In this document: positions 53,618 through 63,254 of the stretch, piece by piece
Layout of the letters: each line of letters begins with the position of its first letter
Numbering within the stretch: position 1 is the stretch's first letter
Origin: Pararhizobium_B sp963838155
GTDB taxonomy: Bacteria; Pseudomonadota; Alphaproteobacteria; Rhizobiales; Rhizobiaceae
Reading direction: 5' to 3'
NCBI GenBank assembly: GCA_963838155.1
Contig: CAWIQE010000019.1
Coordinates: forward strand, 124,001-188,000
Length of the DNA: 64,000 nt
Made by a program: the position numbers and the translations under genes
Notes under the pieces: model-generated
Seen by the model: only the letters and a program-made list of their open reading frames with translations
Told to the model about the DNA's origin: nothing
Database searches by the model: none

Positions 53618-56600
53618 ATGGCGGACTTCTCCGGCGCGTGCGTGCGCGGTAAGAGCATTGCTGCCGTCGCGGCGCTTCTGCTCGCGTTGCCCGCTTTCGC
53701 AAGCGAGCGCACAGCAAATGAATGGCTTCATCAATTTGATGGGCCAGATGATTCAGCACGACATGCAGGAGAGGGCGTACAAGCGCCAGCTTCAGCAGCA
53801 ACAGCAGATGCGCGCTGAGCAGGAAAGACAGCAGCAACTTGAACTGCGACGGCAGCAGATCGCCCTCATAAAGCGACTACAGACGGCCCTGAGCAAGTTA
53901 GGTTTCTACAAATCGGCGATCGATGGCGATGCCGGTCCCGGCACACGAGCCGCAGAGCGCAAGTTTAGCGCGGCATTCGACGTTGGCCAGATTAGCCTTA
54001 CCGAGCATGACGTGGCCGCGGTGGAAAGCTACGCAGCAGCGGGTTTCCGAAGCAAAGACGAGATCATTCGGGCAAGGCGCGGTGGGTTTCAGACGCGCGA
54101 TGAGCTGCTTGCTGCCGAGGCGGGGGGCTTCTCTAATGAATTAGATTTCCATGCGGCCCAGCAACTGGGTTTCAACTCATACGACGCCTATAACGCCTAC
54201 CGCCTGTCCGGCTTCGATTCCGTCGCAGACTTCTGGGCGCACGCAAAGGAGGTTTCACCGATCCTCAGAGCTACCGTGAGGCGAAGGCGGCTGGATTTTC
54301 AAGCCGGGCGACCTTTGCGGAGTTCAAGCGCTCTGGGCTTCCAGACCGGGCATCCTTTGAAAAGCATTTGGCCGCGCAAAAGGCGGTGAAGCAGGCTACC
54401 GGATCCTGCCGAGCTGACGCCATCAAAGATCCGGTTGGTGTGATGGAGTCATGCCTGTCGGCCATCGCCCTCGGCGCAAATTCGCCCGAATTCACAGCGG
54501 CATTTTCCGCTCTAGGCGATCGCGTTTCGACCGACCTTGAGAAGCTTCGCCCCGAGCCGTCCGACGCACCCAAGGTCGCCAGTGCCGCCGCGACTGATGG
54601 AAGCCCTGAAGCTCCGAGCGCGGGGCAATATCTGCAGCATTATGCTGAGCTCCAAGCCGCGAAGCGGGGATACGAGTGCGGGCAGACGTTTCTTCAGGAA
54701 GCTTGGCGCGACGCGGAGCGGGCTTGCGGCAAGGCTGAGCAGGACGGCTCTGCCGGTGCCAAGAAGCTGGAAGCGCAGGCGCAGCATCAAGCGGACCTGC
54801 AGCAGCAGCAGGCCAGCGAGCAACGGCGACAGTTGGCGATCAAGGCGGCACATAAGCACGCCGAACAACTGATTGCTGATCTCGGTGCCTTCGCCGCGGA
54901 CAGCGGCAACTTGTCGAATCCGATTCCGATTGCCCAAGCGCTTGTGCAGCTCAAGCAGGTCGATGGCTCGGACGACTACGATGCTATTGAACAGTCGGTC
55001 CTGCACCTCCAGTCTCTTTTGAGCAAAGAACGCGCGTTTCAGGCGTACGTGGCGGAGAAGGCTAAGGCGAGCGAGATCGCCGAAACAAATGCGCGAGCCA
55101 CCGCCACAGCCAAGCTCAGGCACGCGGAAGCTTTCATCAAACAGTATGTTGCCCACCACATTCTGAGCAGCCATGTCGCCGACTTGCTGAGGCTGCAGAA
55201 AAAGATTGCTGGCACCCTCGCTGCGAGCAATCCTGGCGATATACTCGCTCAGCAGAAATTCGCGCAGGCCGAACTCGAGAGGCTGGGCCTCGCCAAGAAT
55301 TCAGTGACTTTGAAGCGAGCCTGCCGAAGGCGGCAAGCAGGCCCAGGTCGGTTAAGAAAGCGGCTAACGGTCTCGCCGTGACCAGCCACGACCGCGTTCT
55401 TCTCGAAGGCAATGGCAAGGACGTTGTTGCAGTCGGCAATTACACCCCGACAGCACCACACTTGGCGGTCAACCTGCTCGGGAAGACAGTTTTCGAACAT
55501 GATACCGCCGATCTTTGCTGGGCAGGTGGCAAACCGTCGGATGTCCGGATGGTGGACCTAGTCATCGGCAAACTGAAGAGCCTTGGGGCACAGTCGGTGC
55601 GAGACGGCGGCGACTGTACGTCCGCGACGCAGATGAAGATGGACGTCATTTTGCTCCAGCGCGGCCGTTTCCTTCGGACGGACGTCCTGCAAGCGAAGCC
55701 GATCGTCGATGCGTTCAGCGCGGGCAAACTGAAGATGCTCGCGAATGTGCAATGGTCAGATTACGGCGAGCGCGCTGCCAAGGATGCAAAGGAGTTCGCA
55801 GCGATCGAGTCCGATGTAATGGCGGGTCTGCGCGAGGGATACGGGATCCTCCAGGTTGCAAATAATGCTCATCGTATGTGTCTTGTCGTTTCGGCGACCG
55901 ATGCGAAGGCGCAGCAAGAGCTGCTCTCATCGCACCGGGACGACCTGAAGCTGTATTTCCCCCACACACCTGAGTGGACCGTTACGTCGCTAGACGATGC
56001 CTTTCTCGGCATCCAAAAGAATTCTTGCTCCGCCGTCTACTCAGATGCGTCTGACCTGAAGCGGCTTTTAGCGGGCCTTAATCGGGCGGAGCTTGCATAT
56101 CATGTGGTGCCGCGGTGGTTTACGCCGGTTGATCTGGCATCCGCGAAACAGAAAGTTGCCGAGGCCGCCACAAATAAGGCCAAACAGATGGCCAGCCGCC
56201 GCCAGGAGCAAGAAGCCGAGGCCAAGCTTGCGGCTAGCAAGGCAGCCGACGCCGAGAAGGTCAGAGCGGCTCAGCAGCGTCAGCTGCGCACCCGCTACGG
56301 CGAAGAGGCAAAGGCGGCATTTAACGAGCTGTCCGACATGGCCAAGCGCTACATCGTGAGCGAGCCGCCGAGCGGGAATTTTGGGTCTCTGTTCCCGTTG
56401 GTGGACAAATGGCGCTCCGCTCGCAAGGCTGACGATTGGGAGGTGGCCCACTTTAATGCGGATCTCCTGGACTATGGAACGGCGGAGTGGAAGGGGCGGC
56501 GGGCCGAGTTGAGTCTTCGTGAGAATCACGGTCAAGTCGAAGAACCAGCTCAAAGGCGAGTACGCAACAGACTGCTTCGTAGTCGGCTATCTAATCGACG

Positions 56601-56713
56601 CCGAATTCAACATGCTTCGAGATCCGTTCGCTTCCACGTGCGATATGTCAGCTCCGGCCCTCGCGAAGTGGAAGAGCGGGCGGTCGTTCGAGAGCCGATG
56701 GATCAAGAAGTGA
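53618..56713 (+). pseudogene. Large secreted coiled-coil/GF-repeat protein gene broken by four frameshifts
   Basis: Joining frames gives a protein of ~1,030 residues: signal peptide (ending AALLLALPAFA); Gln-rich coiled coil (QRAYKRQLQQQQQ-like); a peptidoglycan-binding-like segment (RLQTALSKLGFYKSAIDGDA, GPGTRAAERKF); about seven 20-aa repeats of the form GFxSxxDYxxAxxx (e.g. GGFQTRDELLAAEA, LGFNSYDAYNAYRLSGFDS); Ala/Gln-rich coiled coils; and a C-terminal domain (SHDRVLLEGNGKDVVAVGNY ... YATDCFVVGYLIDAEFNML). Shifts lie near 53700, 54255, 55300 and 56510. Stop at 56711-56713. Family unknown; probably periplasmic. Not functional as read unless the indels are errors. Confidence 0.7.
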
Positions 56714-56813
56714 CGAAGCTCCGAGCCAATCTCCCCGACCGCACGTGCCGTTTTTTATCGGACCCACGTCCTCATCAGCGGGCACGCCAAGCGACCAGCG
56801 GCTGTGCATCGGT

Positions 56814-57069
56814 ATTCTGATGGGATGAGCGTCGTTCAGCTGGGCACTGACGAGCTTCGCGGGCTGGCAGGCCGAATTTACCCCATGGCCGGGCGTTTTC
56901 AAGCGGGCGGGCTTTTGTACCCTTCGTGAAGGGGAGCCTCTACGACCAGCTCGCAACGCACGCGTCGAAACCGGAACCCAAAGCCGAACCCAAAAAGAAA
57001 GCCTCACCCGACTCGGCGGATCACGCCGTCACCGCCCGCGAGCTCACTGTCATGCGAGCGGAAGACTAG
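56814..57069 (+). pseudogene. Deletion-fused second copy of the 51.5-53.4 kb gene pair
   Basis: Reads LMGMSVVQLGTDELRGLAGR and (after shifts) GSLYDQLATHASKPEPKAEP, as in the frameshifted gene at 51482. It then jumps directly to PDSADHAVTARELTVMRAED-stop, matching the last residues of the DUF3768 gene (PDPADPAVTTRVLTIMRAEE). The middle of both genes is missing, so an internal deletion fused them. Confidence 0.75.
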
Positions 57070-57312
57070 TGACGGCGCTCGCAGCTGAAGGAAGGAGGGC
57101 CCCTATCGAGTGGTCCAGGTATTGCCTTATGCATGATCTGCTGTGGGTTTGCTCAATGCGACGGTATGGCAGATCCGAAAATATTACTAAGATAAATCCG
57201 AAAATGAGTTTTTCGATAATCCGAAAAAAATTCATCTATTCTCCGAATTTGGCCTCGGCGGATCGCTTCGTGCGGGTCATCATGTACCCGACACGACCGA
57301 GGAGCGATTCCC

Positions 57313-57582
57313 ATGATGACAAGACACGCTGTCGTGCGTAGCCAGAACCGGGGCGTTCGTCCTGGCTTTGTTGACGCCATCCTTCGTAATGCAGATCTCG
57401 ACCGACCGGTGGGGGGCAATTGCCGCCTGCTGCGGGTTAGCCGTCGGCGCGCCCAAGCACTTAACTTCAGTGATCGTCTCTCACGCTACGCTGTTGTTCT
57501 TAGCGAGAACACTGGCTGGGTCGTGACCGTCTTTCCAGTCCACACGGGACCGGGCGGCGCACACTATCGGCGATCTATCTGA
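57313..57582 (+). CDS. Small hypothetical protein
   Basis: 89 residues, MMTRHAVVRSQNRGVRPGFV, with R-x-x-x-R-G-V near the start and AVVLSENTGWVVTVFPVH near the end. The layout (short, basic, ending in a 'G.VVTV' strand) resembles DUF4258/RelE-like small proteins of alphaproteobacteria, but no toxin residue can be asserted. Preceded by an AT-rich region. 11 bases separate it from the next gene. Confidence 0.55.
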   Translation: MMTRHAVVRSQNRGVRPGFVDAILRNADLDRPVGGNCRLLRVSRRRAQALNFSDRLSRYAVVLSENTGWVVTVFPVHTGPGGAHYRRSI

Positions 57583-57593
57583 GGGAGAAGAAT

Positions 57594-59261
57594 ATGGAGT
57601 TCTTCACGAAGCCTCAGGACCGACCCGGCCCGCCTGATCTGCGTTCTTTGGCTATTAGCCGCCTGCGCACTCTGGAACAGGCAGCTGCCGATGGCAGAAA
57701 GCTGTCAGGAAACGCCGACCTACTCAAGGCCGCGTGGCATCTCCGCCGTGCATGGGAGCACGCAAAATGCAAAGGCATGAAGAAGGAGACTTTCCAAGAT
57801 CGCGTCTTCGCCAGGTTGGAACATCCCCATCGCAGCCGCAAAGGTTTCAAGCTGGCAAACTACCTCCTGCCACGCCGTTACGAGACCGTGACGAAGGAAC
57901 TAATTGCGGCATACGACAAAAAACCTGGATCGTTGCTGCGTGGTCTTGAGCCATATCTCAAGGGGATAGAAGTTGCCGCGGTTTGGTGTGAAGCTGATTC
58001 CGATAAGTGGAAAATCGATTTCCTCCAGGAAACCTCGCTATGGGAACGCTCCGTGGCAACCTCCGGCGTTCAGGCGCCAGACGACCGTCCGTCCGAGACG
58101 CTGGCACTTCTGCTATCCAATCTCTGCGCGTCTATTGCTCGCCGCCACGATCTTTTAAAGGTCTACGAAGCCCTGCGTGGACTTGCTTGCCGCTGGGAGA
58201 TGTTTGACGACCGCCTCGTACCCTACAGCGGGAACTGCATGCAATGGATCGACAGCCCGATCCGCCCGATTTTTGGAACGGCCAGTTACTTCGAAGAGAG
58301 CTTGCCCTATCCGTCGATCCCATTGCTGCGTGTCCCTTATCTTTTCGCGCCCACCCGAGTGCAAGTCGTGCCAGAACTTGCATCACAAGCTCTCGACATC
58401 TCCCACGCCAACTCTGAAGAATATCTGCGCGGTAGCACAGGGATCAAAGCAGTCGAAGGACAGCCTGCTCGAGACTTCTACACCTTCCCGGACGACATCC
58501 CTGACGACATCCCGGGACGGCGTCACCTTATAGCCGACATGATATATCAGCGCGAAATTCGCCTCTGCATCGTGCCCGACGGACAAGAAGGCTTCACTGC
58601 CGGACTGGAGTCACGGCCACGCGTGGAACTGACCATCCCCGAAGACGATGCGCTTTCAGGCCGTCACGCTGTCCATGCTGCCTGGAAACCCGATTTCGGT
58701 GAGCCGTTATTCTATGCACGTCGTCCCGATGGCGGCCCCGTTTTGCCCACGATCCGCGATTCCCAGGGCAAGATTTGGCGCATTGGATTCTACGAAACAA
58801 ATCCTGACGCCTGGCAGGTAGTGACGCGGAACCCGAAGACCACGGGATGGGAGTTTGACGCTGACCCGATTGGCGCGCCAGGCGAGTTGGAGGCAGAACC
58901 ATGGTATCTATCCTACACGCCCGCGACGCCGGACTTTGTATCGCACTGGCTGACGCAAGACTGGTCACTGGCAGATGTTCGGGCCGATTGTCCCTGGGAT
59001 AGAAGAAGTCATGATGTCGATGACAACCGATACAACCGGGACCTGCCACCGCTCCACGAACTGAAATTTCCCTTTGAGTGTGCGGCGAGGTGCGTGGAGT
59101 GCTGTCTTTATAACGGCCTTATTGAAGAAGCTCTCGGTGCAGCTGCCGATCGGTTGGTCGGGCAAGTGTCGGAACTTCAGCGCGGCTGGATGACAGCCAG
59201 CGACGCCCACGCTGACATGCTTTTGAAACGTTGGTCCAAAACCCCGACAAACGACACCTGA
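57594..59261 (+). CDS. Hypothetical 555-residue accessory protein
   Basis: Starts MEFFTKPQDRPGPPDLRSLA; soluble, no membrane segment. The helical N-terminal third contains SLLRGLEPYLKGIEVAAVWC; the middle has SNLCASIARRHDLLKVYEAL; the C-terminal half is Trp/Pro-rich and beta-like (GKIWRIGFYETNPDAWQVVT), ending with a Cys-rich helix (CAARCVECCLYNGLIEEALG). No nuclease, ATPase or methylase motif seen. Lies just ahead of a frameshifted PD-(D/E)XK nuclease gene and may belong with it. Not recognised. Confidence 0.7.
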   Translation: MEFFTKPQDRPGPPDLRSLAISRLRTLEQAAADGRKLSGNADLLKAAWHLRRAWEHAKCKGMKKETFQDRVFARLEHPHRSRKGFKLANYLLPRRYETVTKELIAAYDKKPGSLLRGLEPYLKGIEVAAVWCEADSDKWKIDFLQETSLWERSVATSGVQAPDDRPSETLALLLSNLCASIARRHDLLKVYEALRGLACRWEMFDDRLVPYSGNCMQWIDSPIRPIFGTASYFEESLPYPSIPLLRVPYLFAPTRVQVVPELASQALDISHANSEEYLRGSTGIKAVEGQPARDFYTFPDDIPDDIPGRRHLIADMIYQREIRLCIVPDGQEGFTAGLESRPRVELTIPEDDALSGRHAVHAAWKPDFGEPLFYARRPDGGPVLPTIRDSQGKIWRIGFYETNPDAWQVVTRNPKTTGWEFDADPIGAPGELEAEPWYLSYTPATPDFVSHWLTQDWSLADVRADCPWDRRSHDVDDNRYNRDLPPLHELKFPFECAARCVECCLYNGLIEEALGAAADRLVGQVSELQRGWMTASDAHADMLLKRWSKTPTNDT

Positions 59262-59362
59262 CGTCTGACCAGGACAATTCGCGGATGCGCGACCTCGACC
59301 GCCATCTAAAGGACGGTGCGGGTCCTAAAACAGCAGCCAAGCGGCATAGAGGGAAAGCGAGC

Positions 59363-60282
59363 ATGACCGAGAATGACTTCAACGAACCATCAATCAGCCG
59401 TCGCTTCAGCGACCTGCTGCGGGCAGACGAAGCCTTTTGCGAGAAATTCAGGCAAGCGTGCGGGATCAAGGGCCGTGGTGTCATGCCCATTGTCCAATCG
59501 GAGTATGACCACACACCCGATTCGGGCACGATTGATATCTACTTCGAGGCATCTGGCCAGCGCGTTCTTGTCGAGAACAAGATCAATGCGGGCTGGTCCT
59601 ATACGAATGACGGCGCGTCACAGTTCGAACGGTATGCGCGATCAGCGAAGCGCTCAACGCGAAGACACTTCTATTGGCACCTCAAAAGTACCTCCTTGGT
59701 GCACGGCATTTGGAGAACTTTGATTCGACGCTTTCCTACGAGGCAATACTACCAGTGCTTGACGAGGCGGACCATGCGCTCGTCTGCGCGGCGATTGAAC
59801 GTGCGGCGGTCCCACCAGAGAATCCCGATCCGGACAGGACAGCTTTCTTCGAGAGGTTCGAGGAACGTGTCCGCAAAATCGCCCCGGAACTGGCGATGAG
59901 GACCCGGAATCGCAATGCACGTTCCCACACGGTCCATTTCAACGGGAAGAAGACGCTTGTCCATCATCCAGGATTGCCAATTCCGAGTATCTACCTCCAA
60001 TTCGTCAAGACAGGGGTTAACCTGTTTGTGCGTGAATGGGGCAAAGCTCTGCCCGCGATCTTGTGGCACGGCGGCCACCGGAAGGCCGGAATTTCCCTTC
60101 ACCGCACGCCGCGGGGCACGCTTGGTATCGGAATGCAGACCGCGTACATCGACGTCCATGGGGCCTTCTCGGAACAGATTCCGACGGTCGATGAGGCGAT
60201 CCTAACAACGCAGCGGCTGTGCAATTGGTGGAACGAGAACCCTGAGGTTCTTGAAAACTGGCGCGACACGGTCAACCCTTGA
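59363..60282 (+). pseudogene. PD-(D/E)XK nuclease-family gene with one frameshift
   Basis: First frame: MTENDFNEPSISRRFSDLLR to NAGWSYTNDGASQFERYAR. Second frame, from about 59640: SEALNAKTLLLAPQKYLLGA through LENFDSTLSYEAILPVLDEA to the stop at 60280-60282. The nuclease core is visible before the shift: Asp in SGTIDIYFEASG and E-x-K in RVLVENKINAG. Total length of 920 bases implies loss of one base (or gain of two). The intact product would be ~306 residues. Such nucleases are often found in defence loci. Confidence 0.7.
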
Positions 60283-60436
60283 GCTGAGTTAGGTCTTGAA
60301 CCGATCGCCAGCCTGCCCAGGGATGCTCCGTCCCTGGGCAGGTTCTCAAAATTCGTGCTTGCAAGGCAGCATCACGAGCGACTGTTTTTGCTTCCTTGCG
60401 GGCTTGGCGGGCATATCGGATGTAGAAGGCTCAAGA

Positions 60437-60976
60437 TTACCGAATAATTCGGTAGACTTGCATTCGTGAGCAGCCTATCTTCTGCGCGATCTGTGATGGT
60501 CCCAGACCCTCGGCCCGCAGTTGCTCGACTTTCGCCCGATCAATGCGCCTGCTGCCACCCTTGTAGACGCCATTTGTCTTGGCCCGCTCGATCCCGTCAC
60601 GTTGGCGCTCCCGAATAAAGCGGCGTTCCATCTGCGCGACCATGCCGAGAACGGTCAGCACGACGTGCCCCATTTCGCCGCGCGTTGAAACATGCGGATC
60701 AAGGACCGTCACGAACGCGCCTTTCTGCTCGCACTCGTGGATCAGGTTCAGCACGTCGCGCGTGTCGCGGCCGAGCCGGTCGAGCCGCGTCACGACCAAT
60801 TCGTCGCCGGGGCGCAGAAATTCGATCACGGTGGCAAGTTCAGCGCGACCGTCGCGGCTGCCGCCCGACACTTTTTCCGACCGCACCACGGTGCACCCCT
60901 CGGCGTGCAGCCGGTCGAGCTGATGCTGAAGATCCTGGTCGAGCGTGCTGACGCGGGCGTAACCGATGCGAGCCAT
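60437..60976 (-). CDS. Serine recombinase (resolvase/invertase family)
   Basis: 179 residues. The catalytic Ser is in MARIGYARVSTLDQDLQHQL; the conserved R-L-D-R-L-G-R (ELVVTRLDRLGRDTRDVLNL) and a C-terminal Hin-type HTH (LGPSQIAQKIGCSRMQVYRI) follow. Tn3-resolvase-like size. No transposase of the same element is adjacent, so it may serve a plasmid or island, or be a leftover of one. Confidence 0.95.
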   Translation of the reverse strand: MARIGYARVSTLDQDLQHQLDRLHAEGCTVVRSEKVSGGSRDGRAELATVIEFLRPGDELVVTRLDRLGRDTRDVLNLIHECEQKGAFVTVLDPHVSTRGEMGHVVLTVLGMVAQMERRFIRERQRDGIERAKTNGVYKGGSRRIDRAKVEQLRAEGLGPSQIAQKIGCSRMQVYRIIR

Positions 60977-61187
60977 GTGTCACCTCAAGGTTTAGGCTCG
61001 ACCGTAGCTTGTCACAAATAGTCGCTGTCAACCCAGATGTTACATGAGCCGCGAGGCCGGATGTTACGTCACGCGGGGGTATACCCTGAGGCGACTAAGC
61101 ACCGTGACCACGTCTGTCGCAGGAACCCCACCGCTTCATTAGCTGGCCGTTGGGCTGCACCGAGTTGCCGTTAGTCCGAAGCTGCGC

Positions 61188-62111
61188 TTAAAGAACGTCC
61201 CAGCTGATCGGCCGCCCCGACGAGTCATGTTGCACGAGCACCGCGATCATGCCGTTATCTGGGCGAGGAATGCGAGAGCGCGCTGCGACGATATCAGTTA
61301 CGACGTGGAGCGCTCGCCGACGGCCGTGTTTGAGCAGTCGAAACCCTGTTCGGTGTGGCTGCGCGAGATACAGCGCCACACCAGCCTTCCACTGGGTCTC
61401 GCCTTGCGCCCACTTACCGGAAGCTGCCAGTGCTTGTTCCATAGAAGAAGTTACTGAGACGTCGAAGCACATCGCAATGCACAGTAGATCTGAATGCAGT
61501 TCTGAAATTTCCGTCGCGGTAGGCGTATATCCCGCTGAATGAGCGCTCCGGTGCCGTTTCCGTACGGTGCTCTTAACAATTTCCTGTACGGAAGGGACGC
61601 CGATGCCCGAGTCTGCTGCGAATTGCCGAAAGCTGTTCCAGCAGTCATGAACTTGCAGACTAGATAGCAAATCCTTAAGCCCATTATCGGAAATGTTTCC
61701 GGTGTAATCGCCAGCGACGAACTTCGTGAATTGAAGTACCGAGTCATTGCCTGATGCCATTTTTTTAAGTTCGGTTCGAAGTTCTCCTTCGTAATCGTCA
61801 CCTTGCCTTTTGAGCATTTTAGCGTATTGCTGAAGGTGAGCGAGCGCACTCAGTCTCGAGGCGATCCGCAGTTTCTCTGGCAGTTCCTCGTAGGATCTCG
61901 GCCAGCGCTCGAGTGTCCGAAGTGCCTCGCTTGTGCGATCTCTTACAAAGGCTTCGAGAGCTATAAGTCCGGCAATTAGAATTCCGCGCCTCAGCACAAA
62001 TATGCTCGGCGAGATTGTCGCAACCATCGAGCCTTGTGCAACCGACTCGAGCTCGATGGCCGCCCCGATTCCGGACAAGCTACGCATGAACTCGTCACGA
62101 GCGACACTCAT
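61188..62111 (-). CDS. HEPN-superfamily protein (candidate RNase effector) paired with DUF262 gene
   Basis: 307 residues, mostly helical. The middle contains the HEPN-type R-x(4-6)-H signature in TVRKRHRSAHSAGYTPTATE, followed by the helix ELHSDLLCIAMCFDVSV. This resembles the MAE_28990/RiboL-PSP-type HEPN families, whose R/H pair cuts RNA. The last ~90 residues form a second small domain (WKAGVALYLAQPHRTGFRLL). It starts three bases after the DUF262 gene, so the two are one operon. Toxin or defence effector is the likely role (family knowledge plus context). Confidence 0.7.
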   Translation of the reverse strand: MSVARDEFMRSLSGIGAAIELESVAQGSMVATISPSIFVLRRGILIAGLIALEAFVRDRTSEALRTLERWPRSYEELPEKLRIASRLSALAHLQQYAKMLKRQGDDYEGELRTELKKMASGNDSVLQFTKFVAGDYTGNISDNGLKDLLSSLQVHDCWNSFRQFAADSGIGVPSVQEIVKSTVRKRHRSAHSAGYTPTATEISELHSDLLCIAMCFDVSVTSSMEQALAASGKWAQGETQWKAGVALYLAQPHRTGFRLLKHGRRRALHVVTDIVAARSRIPRPDNGMIAVLVQHDSSGRPISWDVL

Positions 62112-62114
62112 TCC

Positions 62115-63191
62115 TTACGCCAAGCTGAGCAGCATGCTAGAGATTTCTTGAATGCGAAAACGTATCCGCGAAGGTGTATTTGTGCCCAATCGAACAGCTT
62201 CCTCAAACTCAGGCTGATTAAACAGGTCTTTCGTCGCCTCGAGAACGTCTGATCGGCTTTTCGCTACGGCGGAAACCTGCTCATCTGTTAACATGGCTGC
62301 CGCAATCATCTCCGCGTCATAAAGCCCCGCTAAAGCTTGCTGCCGCCATTTCTGCCCGTCCCACCGTTGGAAAGCATTTTCACCCCACAGGGTGGACGTG
62401 CGTTGAATGGCCTTGTGGAAGGGGGCGACCAGCGCTGCGACCGCGTCTTCGTCAAGCCTGCTATTCTCGAGCATGAAGCTGTCCATAGACCTGGACAGGC
62501 TGCCAGAAAAGTTGAGCCAGCTCCGGTTTAGCGTCAGGAACCGTAGGACGAATTCCGCATCCTGCATCTGTTGATACGCAGCGGATTTGGGGCCATCGAT
62601 TTTTAGGGCAATCCTTAGAAGTTCGGTAGTCGCCGCCTCGTAAATCGCATCATTCAGCGGTCCTCTAAACGCAACATTCCTAATCTCTTGGTTGTTGAGC
62701 CGAACTCCGCCGCGGTTGAGCCTGATGAAGACCTCGTATTTCAACCGAGGATGGGATTGCTTCAGAAGTGTAATAACGCGGAGATAGGGGCGAACTTTCA
62801 AGGCATTTTGTAAGGTCTTAGGAAGTTCACGAAAGCGCGCACCGTTGAGTTCAGGAAATTCCTCAAGTCCTTTTAACGGAAAGGAGTTATTTAGGTAATC
62901 GGACACTGCCGTAATGCGTTGTTTACCATCTATAATGGAATATATTCCGTATTCTTCCTCCGCTAGATAGATTGGAGGAACGGGAACATTGAGCAAGAAC
63001 GATTCTATCAATTCTGATTGTCGTTCAACCTCCCAACGCTCCCGTCGCTGATACTTTGGTGCCAGATCGATTATTTCGCTGTCTACCATGTCCTTCAAGC
63101 CCTGCAGGGAGAAGTCTGAGGTCTGTAGGACTAAATCGTTCTGTGATTGATCAAAACGACGCTCGATCTCAGCCACATTTCCAAGTGCCAC
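62115..63191 (-). CDS. DUF262-domain protein (ParB/GmrS-like nucleotide hydrolase fold)
   Basis: About 358 residues. The DUF262 core is clear: LAPKYQRRERWEVERQSELI (PxxQR), ESFLLNVPVPPIYLAEEEYG, YSIIDGKQRITAVSDYLNN (DGxQR motif) and FIRLNRGGVRLNNQEIRNVA (N-x-G-x-x-L-xx-QE). No DUF1524 nuclease domain follows, so the neighbouring HEPN protein may supply the cutting activity. The start is ambiguous: a GTG at 63191 has AGGTGG nine bases upstream; an ATG at 63230 and a GTG at 63176 are alternatives. First gene of the pair. Confidence 0.85.
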   Translation of the reverse strand: MALGNVAEIERRFDQSQNDLVLQTSDFSLQGLKDMVDSEIIDLAPKYQRRERWEVERQSELIESFLLNVPVPPIYLAEEEYGIYSIIDGKQRITAVSDYLNNSFPLKGLEEFPELNGARFRELPKTLQNALKVRPYLRVITLLKQSHPRLKYEVFIRLNRGGVRLNNQEIRNVAFRGPLNDAIYEAATTELLRIALKIDGPKSAAYQQMQDAEFVLRFLTLNRSWLNFSGSLSRSMDSFMLENSRLDEDAVAALVAPFHKAIQRTSTLWGENAFQRWDGQKWRQQALAGLYDAEMIAAAMLTDEQVSAVAKSRSDVLEATKDLFNQPEFEEAVRLGTNTPSRIRFRIQEISSMLLSLA

Positions 63192-63254
63192 AGAATCTTC
63201 CCACCTGATCGCCAGAACGCGCAGCACCATATGGTAGCAATTCCGTATCGGCAA

